A stretch of DNA of 64,000 bases from Sphingomonas naphthae (GCF_028607085.1 NZ_CP117411.1:2108001-2172000), one strand, 5' to 3'; numbered from the stretch's first letter, positions 43,613-53,587 are shown. The notes: generated by a model from the letters alone, not told the origin. A program made the numbers and translations.

Positions 43613-46107
43613 GCATCGCGTGGACGCTGGGCCTGCGCGATCTGCGCCGGGGCGGGCGCGGGCTGCTTCTGCTCGCCATCTGCCTGTTCCTCGGCACCGC
43701 CTCGCTCGCGGGCATCGGCAGTCTTTCGGCCAGCATCATCGCCGCGCTCGACGCGCAGGGGCGGCAAATGCTGGGCGGCGATCTGGAGATGCGCGTGTCG
43801 CAGCGCCGCGCCACGATCGACGAGCAGGCGGCGTTCGCCTCGGCCGGCGGCCAGCTGTCCGAAACGATCGTGATGCGCGCGATGGCGCGGGCCGAGCGCG
43901 GCGGCGGATCGGCGCTGATCGACCTGAAGGCGGTCGACGATCGCTGGCCGCTCGTCGGCAGTCTGGAGATGGCGCCCGGCGCGCTCGCCCCCCGCCCCCA
44001 TGGTCGCGACGTCGCCATCGCGCAGGCGCTGGCCGACCGGCTGGGGGTGAAGCCCGGCGATCCGATCCGCATCGGCGCGAGCCTCTTTAGGGTAAGCGGC
44101 ATCCTCACCGCCGAGCCCGACCAGCTGGGCGAGGGCTTCGCCTTCGGTCCGCGCGCGCTGATCGATATCGGCGCGGTCGATGCGACCGGGCTGATCCAGC
44201 CGGGAAGTCTGTTCACCGCGCGCTATCGCATGGCGCTGCTGCCCGGCACCGACGCGGCCTTGCTCGGCGACCGGCTGGTGCACCGCTTCCCCTCGGCCGG
44301 CTGGACGATGCGGACGATCGAGGGCGCGGCCAACCAGCTGCGGCGCGGAATCGACCAGCTGGGCCAATTCCTGCTGCTCGTCGGCCTCTCCGCGCTGGCG
44401 ATCGCGGGGATCGGCGTCGGCAGCGGCGTTTCGGCCTATCTGGCGGGCAAGACGCGGATCATCGCGACGCTCAAGGTGCTTGGCGCGCGATCGCGGACGA
44501 TCGCGGCCGTATTCCTCGCGCAATTGGGGCTGGTCGCGGGCGGGGGCATCCTCGCCGGGCTGGCGCTGGGCGCGGTGGTGCCGGCGATCGTCACCAAGGT
44601 GGCCGGCGCCGCTTTGCCGGTGCAGCCGCGCCTCGACCTCTATCCCGTTCCGCTGCTGACCGCCGCCGCGCTGAGCGCGATCGTGGCCCTGCTGTTCGCG
44701 CTACCCGGCCTCGCCCGCGCCCGCCGCGTGCCTGCCGCGACCCTGCTGCGCGATGCGCTGGCCGGCGGCGAGCGGCTGTCGTGGCGGGTGATCGGGCTGA
44801 TGACGGGGCTGATCGCGCTGCTGGCGGTGCTGGCTATCCTGACCTCGACCGACAAATTCCTTGCCGGCAGCTTCCTCGGTGCGACGGCGGGGCTGGTCGT
44901 GCTGCTGTGGCTGCTGGGGCTCGGCGTCCGCACGGGCGCCGCCCGCCTGCCCCGCCCCCGCAATCCCCTGCTGCGGCTGGCGCTGGGCAACCTCCACCGC
45001 CCCGGCGCGCAGACGGATCGCCTGGTGGTGGCGCTGGGCCTCGGCTTCTCGCTGTTCGTGGCGTTGGCCGCGATCGACACCAGCCTGTCGAGCGAGATGA
45101 CGACCAGCGCGCCCGCCAAGGCGCCCCGCTTCTTCGCGGTCGATCTCCAGCCCGACGATGCCGCCACCTTCACCCGCGCGGTCCGCTCGGTCGCGCCCGA
45201 TGCCCGGCTGGAGCTGACGCCATCACTGCGCGGCGCGATCGCGGCGTTCAAGGGCCAGCGCGTCGCCGACATGAAGACGCTGCCGCAAGGCGCGTGGGTG
45301 CTGCGCGGGGACCGGACCATCACCTGGTCCGCCACCCTGCCGCCGCGATCGGAGATCACCGCCGGGCGCTGGTGGCCGGCCGACTATCGCGGGCCGCCGC
45401 TCGTCTCGATCGAGGATCGCGCGGCCGACATGCTCGACCTGAAGGTGGGCGACGAGATCATTGTCGCCGTCCTCGGCGTCGAGGTGAAGGCGCGGATCGC
45501 GGCGCTCCGCAAAATCGACTGGCGCGGCATGGGCCTCAATTTCGCGATCGTCTTTTCCCCCGGCCTGATCGAAGAGGCGCCGCACGGCCTGCTGGCCGGC
45601 GTCTATGCCCCGCCCGCCAGCGACGGGCGGCTGGCGGCGGCGGTGGCGAACGCCCTCCCCTCGGTCACCCTGATCCGGGTGGGCGACGTGATCGGGCAGG
45701 TGAGCGACCTGCTCGCCCGCATCGCCTTCGCCATCCGCGCGGCGGCGGCGGTGACGGTGGCGGCGGGCATCGCCGTGCTGGTCGGCGCGGTCGCCGCCTC
45801 GGCCAACGCGCGGCGGCAGGATAGCGTGATCCTGAAGCTGGTCGGCGCACGGCGGGGGCAGGTGCTGGGGATACAGGCGCTGGAATTCGGCCTGCTCTCG
45901 CTCGTGCTGGCGGCGGTGGCGCTGGCGACGGGGCTGGGCGCGGGCTGGTATGTGATCGTGCAGATCTTCGAACTGGCCTGGGCGCCGGGGTGGGGCGTGA
46001 TCGGCGCGACCCTGCTGGCGGCGATGGCGGCGACGATGGGGATCGGGGTGATCGGCACCCTGCCGGTGCTGCGCGCCCGGCCGGCGGAGGCGTTGCGGGG
46101 GGCTTGA
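43609..46107 (+). CDS. FtsX-like ABC transporter permease, YbbP type
   Basis: An 832-residue inner-membrane protein with one N-terminal helix, a large periplasmic domain, and about nine further helices forming two FtsX/MacB core units (around 250-400 and 700-830). Sequence such as IATLKVLGARSRTIA and VILKLVGARRGQVLG is typical of FtsX domains. With its ATPase it probably moves lipids or lipoproteins out of the inner membrane; the YbbA-YbbP substrate is not firmly known. The TTG start at 43609 overlaps the ATPase stop. Confidence 0.9.
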   Translation: MSIAWTLGLRDLRRGGRGLLLLAICLFLGTASLAGIGSLSASIIAALDAQGRQMLGGDLEMRVSQRRATIDEQAAFASAGGQLSETIVMRAMARAERGGGSALIDLKAVDDRWPLVGSLEMAPGALAPRPHGRDVAIAQALADRLGVKPGDPIRIGASLFRVSGILTAEPDQLGEGFAFGPRALIDIGAVDATGLIQPGSLFTARYRMALLPGTDAALLGDRLVHRFPSAGWTMRTIEGAANQLRRGIDQLGQFLLLVGLSALAIAGIGVGSGVSAYLAGKTRIIATLKVLGARSRTIAAVFLAQLGLVAGGGILAGLALGAVVPAIVTKVAGAALPVQPRLDLYPVPLLTAAALSAIVALLFALPGLARARRVPAATLLRDALAGGERLSWRVIGLMTGLIALLAVLAILTSTDKFLAGSFLGATAGLVVLLWLLGLGVRTGAARLPRPRNPLLRLALGNLHRPGAQTDRLVVALGLGFSLFVALAAIDTSLSSEMTTSAPAKAPRFFAVDLQPDDAATFTRAVRSVAPDARLELTPSLRGAIAAFKGQRVADMKTLPQGAWVLRGDRTITWSATLPPRSEITAGRWWPADYRGPPLVSIEDRAADMLDLKVGDEIIVAVLGVEVKARIAALRKIDWRGMGLNFAIVFSPGLIEEAPHGLLAGVYAPPASDGRLAAAVANALPSVTLIRVGDVIGQVSDLLARIAFAIRAAAAVTVAAGIAVLVGAVAASANARRQDSVILKLVGARRGQVLGIQALEFGLLSLVLAAVALATGLGAGWYVIVQIFELAWAPGWGVIGATLLAAMAATMGIGVIGTLPVLRARPAEALRGA

Positions 46108-46123
46108 GCCGGTCCTTCCGGAT

Positions 46124-46208
46124 CCGTTCGTGCCGAGCGTAGTCGAAGCACGTGAAGCTGGGCCCAGCGCTTGGGGCACGTGCTTCGACTAGGCTCAGCA
46201 CGAACGGG
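46124..46208. repeat. Dispersed inverted repeat, GCGAAGTCGAAG family (diverged)
   Basis: Arms CCGTTCGTGCCGAGCGTAGT and CGACTAGGCTCAGCACGAAC flank a core with CAGCGCTTGGGGCAC, nearly the same core as in the copy at 19600. Confidence 0.72.
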
Positions 46209-46249
46209 TTAATGGTGGCGCCCATCGGCGTCTGCTACGCTCACCCGCC

Positions 46250-46600
46250 ATGCGCCTCTTCTATCTCTCGGCCGGCATCCTCGCGATCGTCGTCGGCGTC
46301 ATCGGCATCTTCGTGCCGCTGCTGCCGACCGTGCCGTTCATGCTGCTCGCCGCGTTCTGCTTCGCCCGCAGCAATCCCGAATGGGAGCGGCGGCTGATCG
46401 AGCATCCGCGCTACGGCCCCCACATCCTGGCCTGGCGGGAGAAGGGCGCGATCAGCCGCAAGGGCAAGACGGCATCGCTGCTGATGCTGACGGGCAGCGC
46501 CATCATCGGCCTCGTCTTCCTGCCCTATCCCTGGTGCTACACCCCGCTCGGCGTGGCGCTGATCTGCGGCACCTGGATCGCGACCCGGCCGAGCGGCTGA
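46250..46600 (+). CDS. DUF454 (YbaN-type) membrane protein
   Basis: A 116-residue inner-membrane protein with the DUF454 pattern FVPLLPTVPFMLLAAFCFARS followed by HPRYGPHILAW and two C-terminal helices. The family has no firmly known function. Confidence 0.88.
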   Translation: MRLFYLSAGILAIVVGVIGIFVPLLPTVPFMLLAAFCFARSNPEWERRLIEHPRYGPHILAWREKGAISRKGKTASLLMLTGSAIIGLVFLPYPWCYTPLGVALICGTWIATRPSG

Positions 46601-46634
46601 GGGAACCCGGCGCGGGCAGCGGCGTATCCCCGTC

Positions 46635-47480
46635 ATGCTCGCCGCGCTCCTCCTCGCGCCGCTCCTTGCCGGTGCCACGCCCGATCCGCTGCTGATCGAC
46701 CGCCAGCCCGAGGCGCGGCCCGGATTGCTCGTGCTCGGTTCCCCGCACCTGGCCAACAGCAACCGCGACGTCGTCAACACCCGCATCGGCGACATCACGA
46801 CACCCGATCGCCAGCGCGAGATCGCGGCGCTGGTCGATCGGCTTGCCGCCTTCCGCCCGACCCGCATCGCGATCGAATGGCCGAGCGCGCGGCAGGACCG
46901 GCTCGACGCGCGCTACGCCGCCTATCGCGACGGCACCGCCCCGCTCAAGCCCGACGAGCGCGAGCAGATCGGCTTCCGGCTGGCCAAGCAGCTCGGTCTC
47001 GCCCGCATCGACGCGGTCGACTGGAACGGGCGACCGGCGGGCAGCGAGGCCGACTGGGACTATTCCGCCTGGGCCGAGGCCAACGGCATGGGGCCCCGCT
47101 TCGCGGCGATGAAGGCCGGCGCGCAGGCCGAGGTGGATATGGACGAGGCGTTCATGGCCTGCACCGCGATCGGCGACTGGTATCGCCGCTACAACCAGCC
47201 CGAGGCACGCGCCCGCAACAATCGCCGTTATTATGATTTCGCGATGCTGGGCGCGGGCGAAACCAATCCCGGCGCGACGTGGGTCGGCAGCTGGTATGGC
47301 CGCAACCTGCGCATCCTCGCCAATCTCGTCCGCCTCGCGCCGGCGGCGACCGATCGCGTGCTGGTGCTCTACGGCTCCGGCCATGCCTTCCTGCTCGATC
47401 AGTTCGCGCGGCAATCGGGCGCGTTCGCGGTAGCCGATACCTTGGCGTATCTTCCGCCACCGGCCGCGCGACGCTGCTGA
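46635..47480 (+). CDS. DUF5694-like protein, probably exported
   Basis: A 281-residue protein with a short hydrophobic leader (MLAALLLAPLLAGA). The pattern LLVLGSPHLANSNRD, then RPTRIAIEWPS, and a C-terminal VLVLYGSGHAFLLDQF matches DUF5694, which resembles the TraB/PrgY/GumN metalloprotease-like fold with its GSPH and E motifs. Enzymatic activity is unproven. Confidence 0.75.
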   Translation: MLAALLLAPLLAGATPDPLLIDRQPEARPGLLVLGSPHLANSNRDVVNTRIGDITTPDRQREIAALVDRLAAFRPTRIAIEWPSARQDRLDARYAAYRDGTAPLKPDEREQIGFRLAKQLGLARIDAVDWNGRPAGSEADWDYSAWAEANGMGPRFAAMKAGAQAEVDMDEAFMACTAIGDWYRRYNQPEARARNNRRYYDFAMLGAGETNPGATWVGSWYGRNLRILANLVRLAPAATDRVLVLYGSGHAFLLDQFARQSGAFAVADTLAYLPPPAARRC

Positions 47481-47537
47481 GCGGCCGGATCTCGCTTCGT
47501 CGATTTCGGCTTGTCTCAATGTATGTTACGATACGCC

Positions 47538-49061
47538 ATGCTCCACGCCACGCCAGCGTCGCCGATCGAGGCCTGTGACGCCGAGCGGCTGCGGCTGGAA
47601 CGGCTCGCCGCGCTGGACATTCTCGACAGCCCGCGCGAGCGCGAGTTCGATGCGGTGGTGGCCATCGCCAGCCGCCTGCTCGACTGCCCGATGGCGCTCG
47701 TCTCGCTGGTCGATGACCATCGTCAATGGTTCAAGGCATCATGCGGGATCGACGCGGTCGAGACGCCGCGCGACATCGCCTTCTGCGCCCACGCCATCCG
47801 ACATGACGACATCATGGTCGTTCCGAACGCGACGCTCGACCCGCGCTTCGCCGCCAATCCGCTGGTCACGGGCGATCCGCGCATCCGCTTCTATGCCGGC
47901 GTGCCGCTGCGCCTGTGGGGTACGGACGGGATCGACGGCATCGGCACTCTGTGCGTGATCGATATCAAGCCGCGCCTGCTCACCGAGGCCGATGCGGCGG
48001 TGCTGCGCGATCTGGCCGCGCTGGTCTGCGCCCTCATCCGCGCCCGCTCCACCGCCGCCGACGCCATCCGCCTGTCGAGCGAATTGCAGGAACGCTGCCA
48101 TGCGCTCGATCGCCAGCATCGCCAGTTCCGCCATGCCGAGCGGCTGGCGCAGATCGGATCGTGGCGGCTGCCGATCGGCGGCGACGCGGTCGAATGGTCC
48201 GATCAGGTGTATGAAATCTACGGCCTGCCGCTGGGGGTCCAGCCGCCACTGGACAAGGCGCTCGATCATTATCTGCCGCACGATCGCCCCACGATCGCCG
48301 CCGCGCTGGAGCGCACCATCGCGGGCCAGGGGCCGTACGATATCGAAACCGAATTCGTCACCGCCACCGGCCAGCGCCGCCGGGTGCGCAGCGTCGGCGA
48401 ACTGGAGGTGATCGATGGCCGGCCGGTCGCGGCGATCGGCGTGTTCCAGGATGTGACGCGCCAATATGAGATGGAGCAGGCACTGCGCCGCAACGCGACC
48501 ACCGACGCGCTGACCGGAATCCCCAACCGGGCCCATTTCACCGAAATGCTGGCCGGGAAATTCGCGCAGGCGCAGGCCGAGGACGGGCCGCTCGCCTTGC
48601 TGCTGATCGACCTCGACGGCTTCAAGCAGGTGAACGACAGTTTCGGCCACATCGCCGGCGACGGGCTGCTCCAGCTGATGGCCGAGCGGCTGCGCAAGCC
48701 CGCCCGCGCCCATGCCTTCGTGGCGCGGCTGGGCGGCGACGAATTCGTGATGCTGATCTCCCGCCCGCGCGACTGCGCCCGGCTGGAAACGCTGGTCGCC
48801 GGCCTGCTGCGCGACCTGCGCCACACCGTGTCGCAGGACGGCCAGACCCGCGCCGTTTCCGCCACGATCGGCGCGGCGATGGTCGAGCCCGACATGGCCG
48901 GCCCCGCCGACCTGATCCACAAGGCCGACCTCGCCCTCTACCACGCCAAACGCGAACAACGCGGCACCGCCCGCATCCATGGCCGGGACATGCCCATCAT
49001 GGCGGCCCGCCCCGCGACGACGCGGCTGGGCGGGACCGCGAGGGGCACGGTGGCGGGGTAA
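47538..49061 (+). CDS. GAF-PAS-GGDEF diguanylate cyclase
   Basis: A soluble sensor of about 507 residues: GAF domain (about 15-165, SLVDDHRQWFKASCG and DIAFCAHAI motifs), a PAS domain (about 200-325, with a DVT end motif), then a GGDEF domain starting TTDALTGIPNR with an intact GGDEF at 399-403. The RxxD inhibitory site is absent. The GAF subtype with CGIDAVETPRD is common in putative light or redox sensors, but ligands are unknown. Start uncertain: ATG codons at 47523 and 47538 both lack a good ribosome-binding site. Confidence 0.88.
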   Translation: MLHATPASPIEACDAERLRLERLAALDILDSPREREFDAVVAIASRLLDCPMALVSLVDDHRQWFKASCGIDAVETPRDIAFCAHAIRHDDIMVVPNATLDPRFAANPLVTGDPRIRFYAGVPLRLWGTDGIDGIGTLCVIDIKPRLLTEADAAVLRDLAALVCALIRARSTAADAIRLSSELQERCHALDRQHRQFRHAERLAQIGSWRLPIGGDAVEWSDQVYEIYGLPLGVQPPLDKALDHYLPHDRPTIAAALERTIAGQGPYDIETEFVTATGQRRRVRSVGELEVIDGRPVAAIGVFQDVTRQYEMEQALRRNATTDALTGIPNRAHFTEMLAGKFAQAQAEDGPLALLLIDLDGFKQVNDSFGHIAGDGLLQLMAERLRKPARAHAFVARLGGDEFVMLISRPRDCARLETLVAGLLRDLRHTVSQDGQTRAVSATIGAAMVEPDMAGPADLIHKADLALYHAKREQRGTARIHGRDMPIMAARPATTRLGGTARGTVAG

Positions 49062-49107
49062 GACCCCCGGCCGCCCCGGCCTGCGCCGGGGCGACCGCCA
49101 ATTGTTC

Positions 49108-50604
49108 ATGGTGATTGACGCCCGCCCCCGGCCCGGCGAGCGTGCGCCGATGGGGCATCATCACACCAAAGGCCGGCTCGCGCTGTATCTGTTGCTCGGC
49201 GTGTCGGCCGGGTTGCCGCTGTTCATGTTCTCCTCGATCCTGTCGCTGCGGCTGAGCGAGCATAAGGTCGGGCTGGTCGTGATCGGCTTCTTCGCGTGGG
49301 TCGCGCTGTTGCCGACGTTCAAATTCCTGTGGGCGCCGCTGCTCGATCGGGTGTCGGTGCCCGGCTTCGGGCGCTTCTGGGGCAAAAGGCGCGGGTGGAT
49401 CATGCTGGCGCAGCTCGGCATCTTCACCTCGCTCTGCGCGATGGCCTTTACAGCCACCGACCGGAGCCTGGGCGTCACCGCCCTCTGCGCGGTGCTGCTC
49501 GCCTTCTGGACGACCACGCTGGAGATCGCCGCCGACGGCTGGCGGATCGAGATCGCGCCCGACCAAGCCGAGCAGGGGCCGATCGTGGCGGCCTATCTGT
49601 GGGGCTATCGATCGGCGATGGTGGTGGCGGGCAGCGGGGCGCTGATCGTGGCCGATATCGCGGGGTGGACGGGGGCCTATCTGGCGATCGCGGCGGGGGC
49701 CTTCCTGCCCTTCCCCATCCTCGCCGCGATGCGGCCCGAGGGGGACGGCGGCGGCGGGCGGATGGTGGCGCTGGCGACGGGGCTGCTGGCCAGCGCCACT
49801 ATCCTGATCGGCGTGGCGGGGGCGACGGCTGCGATCGGCGGCGTGGTGCTGGCGCTGGCGGCCGGCGCCGGGATGAGCGCCACGACCAACGTGACGCCGG
49901 TGGTGCTGCTGATCTGCCTCGCCCCCTTCGTGGCGATGGCGCTGGCCCTGCCCGCGATCCGCCGCGCGCCGGCGGACGCGCCGATCCGCACCTCGGCCGC
50001 GATCGGCCCCTATGTGGATATCTTCTGGCGCTACGGCAGCGGCGCGCTGGTGCTGCTGGCGTTCGTGTCGCTCTACCGGATGGGCGACGTGCTGGCGATG
50101 GCGCTGGCCAAGCCGCTGGTGAAGGGCGCGGGCTATACGCTGACGCAGATGGGGCTGGCCGACGGCGTGGTGGCGCTGGCGGCGAACATGGCGGGCGTCG
50201 GCGCGGGCGGCTGGATCGCGACGCGCTGGCCGCAGGGCTGGACGCTGGCGCTGGGCGCGATGCTGGCGGCGATCGGCAACTGGGCGTTCGTATGGCTGGC
50301 GCACGAACCGCCCGGCACGGCGGTGCTGGTAATCGCTACCTTCGCTGACCAGTTCGGTAACGGCATCGCGGCGGCGGTGTTCGTGGTCTATCTCTCGATG
50401 CTCGTGAACCCCGCGTGGCCGGGGGCGCAATATGCCTTCCTGTCGGGCTTCGCCTTCCTGCTACCGCGCCTGCTGGCCGGGGCGGCGGGATCGATGGAGG
50501 CGAGCATTGGCTATGACGGGTTCTTCCTTCTGTCGGGCGGGTTGAGCGCGGCCTCCGTGCTGTTGCTGCCGTTGGTGATGCGGGTGCGGGCTCGCGACGC
50601 ATGA
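49108..50604 (+). CDS. AmpG-like MFS transporter
   Basis: A 498-residue, 12-14-helix major facilitator protein. SAGLPLFMFSSILSLRL and WAPLLDRVSVP, with the GRFWGKRRGWI loop, match the AmpG family, which imports anhydro-muropeptides for cell-wall recycling. The start may instead be the ATG at 49150 (MGHHHTKGR). A perfect hairpin overlaps its stop codon and serves as terminator. Confidence 0.85.
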   Translation: MVIDARPRPGERAPMGHHHTKGRLALYLLLGVSAGLPLFMFSSILSLRLSEHKVGLVVIGFFAWVALLPTFKFLWAPLLDRVSVPGFGRFWGKRRGWIMLAQLGIFTSLCAMAFTATDRSLGVTALCAVLLAFWTTTLEIAADGWRIEIAPDQAEQGPIVAAYLWGYRSAMVVAGSGALIVADIAGWTGAYLAIAAGAFLPFPILAAMRPEGDGGGGRMVALATGLLASATILIGVAGATAAIGGVVLALAAGAGMSATTNVTPVVLLICLAPFVAMALALPAIRRAPADAPIRTSAAIGPYVDIFWRYGSGALVLLAFVSLYRMGDVLAMALAKPLVKGAGYTLTQMGLADGVVALAANMAGVGAGGWIATRWPQGWTLALGAMLAAIGNWAFVWLAHEPPGTAVLVIATFADQFGNGIAAAVFVVYLSMLVNPAWPGAQYAFLSGFAFLLPRLLAGAAGSMEASIGYDGFFLLSGGLSAASVLLLPLVMRVRARDA

Positions 50605-50632
50605 AGCCCCTCCCCTTTAGGGGAGGGGCTTC
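50603..50632. terminator. Bidirectional hairpin between convergent genes
   Basis: A perfect 14-bp stem (GAAGCCCCTCCCCT and complement) with a 2-nt centre sits between the AmpG-like and amidohydrolase genes. Its first bases are part of the TGA stop at 50602. Confidence 0.65.
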
Positions 50633-50638
50633 ATGGCA

Positions 50639-51949
50639 TCAATAGCTGTACGCCTTCGGCAGCGCGCCCTCCTGCGGCGTGATGTAGCGATCGCGCAAAC
50701 GGGTCTGGCGGGAGACCATCGGCTGCGACACGCCGTCGATCCACACCGCCTGTGGCAGCGAGGCGAGTTCGAGCGGGTCGCCGCTCCAGATCACCACGTC
50801 GGCGCGGCGGCCGGGGCGGAGCGAGCCGAGTTCGTCGCCCATCGCCAGCGCTTCCGCCGGCTTGGAGGTGATGCTGGCGAACGCCTTGCCCCAATCGAGC
50901 CCGGTGGCACCCGGCACCCTGGCGATCGCCACCAGATTGCCGGCGAACTGCTTGAGGATATGCTCGCCCGCCGCGTCGTTCACACCGATGGTCGAGATGG
51001 CGACGGGGATGCCCGCCGCCGTCATCCGCCCGACATTGCTTTCGGTGGCGGCGAGATTCTCGAACGCCGCCGGCAGATCGGCCAGCGCCGAGGCGATCAC
51101 CGGCACCTTCGCCGCCGCGATCTCGCGGGCGACCATCCAGCCCTCGGTGGCGCCGACCAGCACCAGTTTCAGCTTCGGATAATCGCGCGTCAGGCCCAGC
51201 ACCGCGCGAATGTCGCTGGCGCGCTCGACATGGACCATCATCGGCACCTTGCCGTCCATCATGTCGAGCAGGGCCTGCGCGTCGGCGCGCTTGAGGAGCG
51301 AATCCTTGCCGCGCCCGTCGAAGCCCGCCGGGTTGCGGCGATAATCCTGCGCCTGGGTCAGCGCGTCGCGGAACATCGCGAAGGCCGCCGGGCGGCTGCC
51401 GCCCGCCAGCTTGCCGCCATCCTCGCCCAGCTCGACATATTGGAAGGCGTGGGCGCGGGTGAGCGGCTGGGCATCGGCGCCGAGATCGATCACCGCCCCC
51501 TGCCCGCCGAAGATCGAGCTGACCGCGCGCGGCGCGACGATCGCGCGGGTGACACCGCCGACCCGCTCGTTGCCGATCGCGACCGCGTCGGGGTTGATCG
51601 TCGCCGCCACGTCGAGCCCGGCCGAGAAAGGCGAGGTGCGCGCGGCGGCGTCGTTGCTCTCGGCGACGCCCGCCGCATCGGCCAGACCCAGCTCGCTGGG
51701 ACCGGCGACGATGCCGGCGGCGACCCACTTGCCGGTCGCGTCGATCACGGTGGCGCCGGCCGGGGCGGCGACCCCCGCGCCCGCCGCGACGATGCGGCCA
51801 TTGCTGAACACGACGGTGCCGTTGGGGATCGGCGCGGAGCCGTCCCCCAGGGCCACGGTGCCGCCGGTGATGGCGACGGTCTGCGCCACGGCGGGGGCGG
51901 CGAAGCCGATGGCGGTCATCGTCGCCATCAGAAGAAGCGCACGCTTCAT
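50639..51949 (-). CDS. Amidohydrolase-family protein lacking the HxH metal motif
   Basis: A 436-residue periplasmic protein with signal peptide (LLLMATMTAIGFAAPAVAQ). It has the composite-domain beta-strands of amidohydrolases (VAITGGTVALGDGS, GTVVFSNGRIVAAGAG) and the C-terminal LGSLRPGRRADVVIWSGDP. At the first metal site, where the sister protein reads DIHSHLG, it reads AGPSELG (82-88), so both histidines are missing. It is probably inactive as a metallohydrolase and may form a heteromer with the protein encoded just upstream, whose stop it overlaps (ATGA). Confidence 0.85.
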   Translation of the reverse strand: MKRALLLMATMTAIGFAAPAVAQTVAITGGTVALGDGSAPIPNGTVVFSNGRIVAAGAGVAAPAGATVIDATGKWVAAGIVAGPSELGLADAAGVAESNDAAARTSPFSAGLDVAATINPDAVAIGNERVGGVTRAIVAPRAVSSIFGGQGAVIDLGADAQPLTRAHAFQYVELGEDGGKLAGGSRPAAFAMFRDALTQAQDYRRNPAGFDGRGKDSLLKRADAQALLDMMDGKVPMMVHVERASDIRAVLGLTRDYPKLKLVLVGATEGWMVAREIAAAKVPVIASALADLPAAFENLAATESNVGRMTAAGIPVAISTIGVNDAAGEHILKQFAGNLVAIARVPGATGLDWGKAFASITSKPAEALAMGDELGSLRPGRRADVVIWSGDPLELASLPQAVWIDGVSQPMVSRQTRLRDRYITPQEGALPKAYSY

Positions 51950-53376
51950 TTCACGTCTCCCATGCCGGGCTGGCCAAGCTCGAAGTCGCTCACCGGGCGG
52001 CGCTTCGGGTCCATCGAATCGTAGAGGAGCGCGCCATCGACCCACACCTTTTCGGGGCGGGTGTAGACGCTGAACGGATCGCCGTTCCACAGCACCACGT
52101 CGGCCATCTTGCCGGGCTTGAGGCTGCCGGTCTGGCCATCGATGCCGAGCGCCTTCGCCGGCCCGAGCGAGAGCCATTCCCACGCCTCGGCATCGGGCAC
52201 GTCGATGCCGGCGCGGCGGCCCGAGGCGAGCGCCTTGGCGACTTCCTGGTTGAGCCGCTGGATGCCGTTCTCGTCGTCCGAATGGATGGTGGCGCAGGCG
52301 CCCGCCTTGTGGAGCAGCGCCAGATTTTCGCCGATGCCGTCGAAACTCTCCATCTTGAAGCCGTACCAGTCGGCCCAGACGGCCGCGCAGGTGCCGTTCT
52401 GCTTCAGGAGATCTGCGATCTTGTAGGCCTCGACCGCATGGTGGAAGGCGGTCACCTTGTAGCCGAATTCCTTGGCCATATCCATCACGATGGCCATTTC
52501 GTCGGCGCGGTAGCAATGGTTCTGGACGCGGATTTCGCCGGCCAGCACGCCGCGCAGCGTGTCCATCGCGATGTCGCGATCGGGGGCGCTGCCGCCGTCC
52601 TTCTCATAGGCGTCCCACTTGCGCTTGTAGGCCGCCGCCTTCGCCCAGGTCTGGCGATCGACCGCGACATTGCCCATCCGGGTCGAGGGCTGGCGCCCCT
52701 TCGATCCATAGACGCGCTTGGGATTCTCGCCGCACGCCATCTTCAGGCCATAGGGCGCGCCGGGGAACTTCATCCCCTGCATGGTGCGGGCGTAGACGTT
52801 CTTCAGGACGACCGATCGCCCGCCGAACAGATTGGCGGAGCCAGGCAGGATCTGGAGCGCGGTGACGCCGCCATTGGCGAGCGCGCGCCCGAAGCCGGGG
52901 TCCTGCGGCCAGACGCTATGTTCGGCCCAGACGTCTGCGGTGACGGGGCCGGTCATCTCGTTGCCGTCCGAATGCGCCTGCACCGAAGGGGTGGGGTAAT
53001 CGCCCAGATGGCTGTGGATATCGATGATGCCGGGGGTGACCCACTTGCCGGCGCCGTCGATGATCGTGGCGCCCGCCGGAACCGAGAGGCTCTTGCCGAC
53101 CGCGACGACCTTGCCGTCGGCGAACAGCACCTCGCCGCCGTCGATCCGCCCGCCCTCGCCATCATAGACCGTCGCGTTGCGGACGAGCGTGGGGACGCCG
53201 GGATAGGCATGGTAGGTCGAGGGGAAGGGATCGTGGGCATAGCCCTTGTTGAGCCCCGGCCCGGCCGGCTTGCTGGCGGCGCTCTTCGGCTTGGCCCCAT
53301 CGCCCGCGCAGGCGACGACGCCGAGCGTCATCGCAAGCGCTGCCGACAGCCGCAGCCACTGTTTCGTGGTCGTCAT
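51946..53376 (-). CDS. Lipoprotein amidohydrolase
   Basis: A 476-residue amidohydrolase with a lipoprotein signal: lipobox GVVAC with Cys23, followed by GDGAKPKSAA. The metal site is intact (H121 and H123 in DIHSHLG), with further ligand candidates in VQNHCYRADE, VTAFHHAVEA and IHSDDENG. It ends SLKPGKMADVVLWNGDP. It may hydrolyse cyclic or peptide amides at the outer membrane; substrate unknown. First gene of a two-gene operon with the degenerate paralogue. Confidence 0.88.
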   Translation of the reverse strand: MTTTKQWLRLSAALAMTLGVVACAGDGAKPKSAASKPAGPGLNKGYAHDPFPSTYHAYPGVPTLVRNATVYDGEGGRIDGGEVLFADGKVVAVGKSLSVPAGATIIDGAGKWVTPGIIDIHSHLGDYPTPSVQAHSDGNEMTGPVTADVWAEHSVWPQDPGFGRALANGGVTALQILPGSANLFGGRSVVLKNVYARTMQGMKFPGAPYGLKMACGENPKRVYGSKGRQPSTRMGNVAVDRQTWAKAAAYKRKWDAYEKDGGSAPDRDIAMDTLRGVLAGEIRVQNHCYRADEMAIVMDMAKEFGYKVTAFHHAVEAYKIADLLKQNGTCAAVWADWYGFKMESFDGIGENLALLHKAGACATIHSDDENGIQRLNQEVAKALASGRRAGIDVPDAEAWEWLSLGPAKALGIDGQTGSLKPGKMADVVLWNGDPFSVYTRPEKVWVDGALLYDSMDPKRRPVSDFELGQPGMGDVK

Positions 53377-53451
53377 GTCGCCCCCTGTTCTGGTTCGTTA
53401 CGGGGAGGTTAGGCGGAACGGACGGCGAGGTCCATGCCTGGTGCGGCGATG

Positions 53452-53576
53452 ATCCTCCCCTGCAAGGGGAGGTGGCAGCCCGCAGGGCTGACGGAGGGGT
53501 ATCGCGCTATCGAGGGCGGGTCACCCCTCCACCATCGGCTTCGCCGACGGTCCCCCTCCCCTTGCAGGGGAGGATT
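53452..53576. repeat. Palindromic intergenic repeat, CCTCCCCTGCAAGG family
   Basis: Near-identical to the copy at 9118-9239, including the TATCGCGCTATCG core and CGGGTCACCCCTCCACC. It lies between the divergent lipoprotein amidohydrolase and cyclophilin genes. Confidence 0.75.
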
Positions 53577-53587
53577 TTTCGTTTGGG

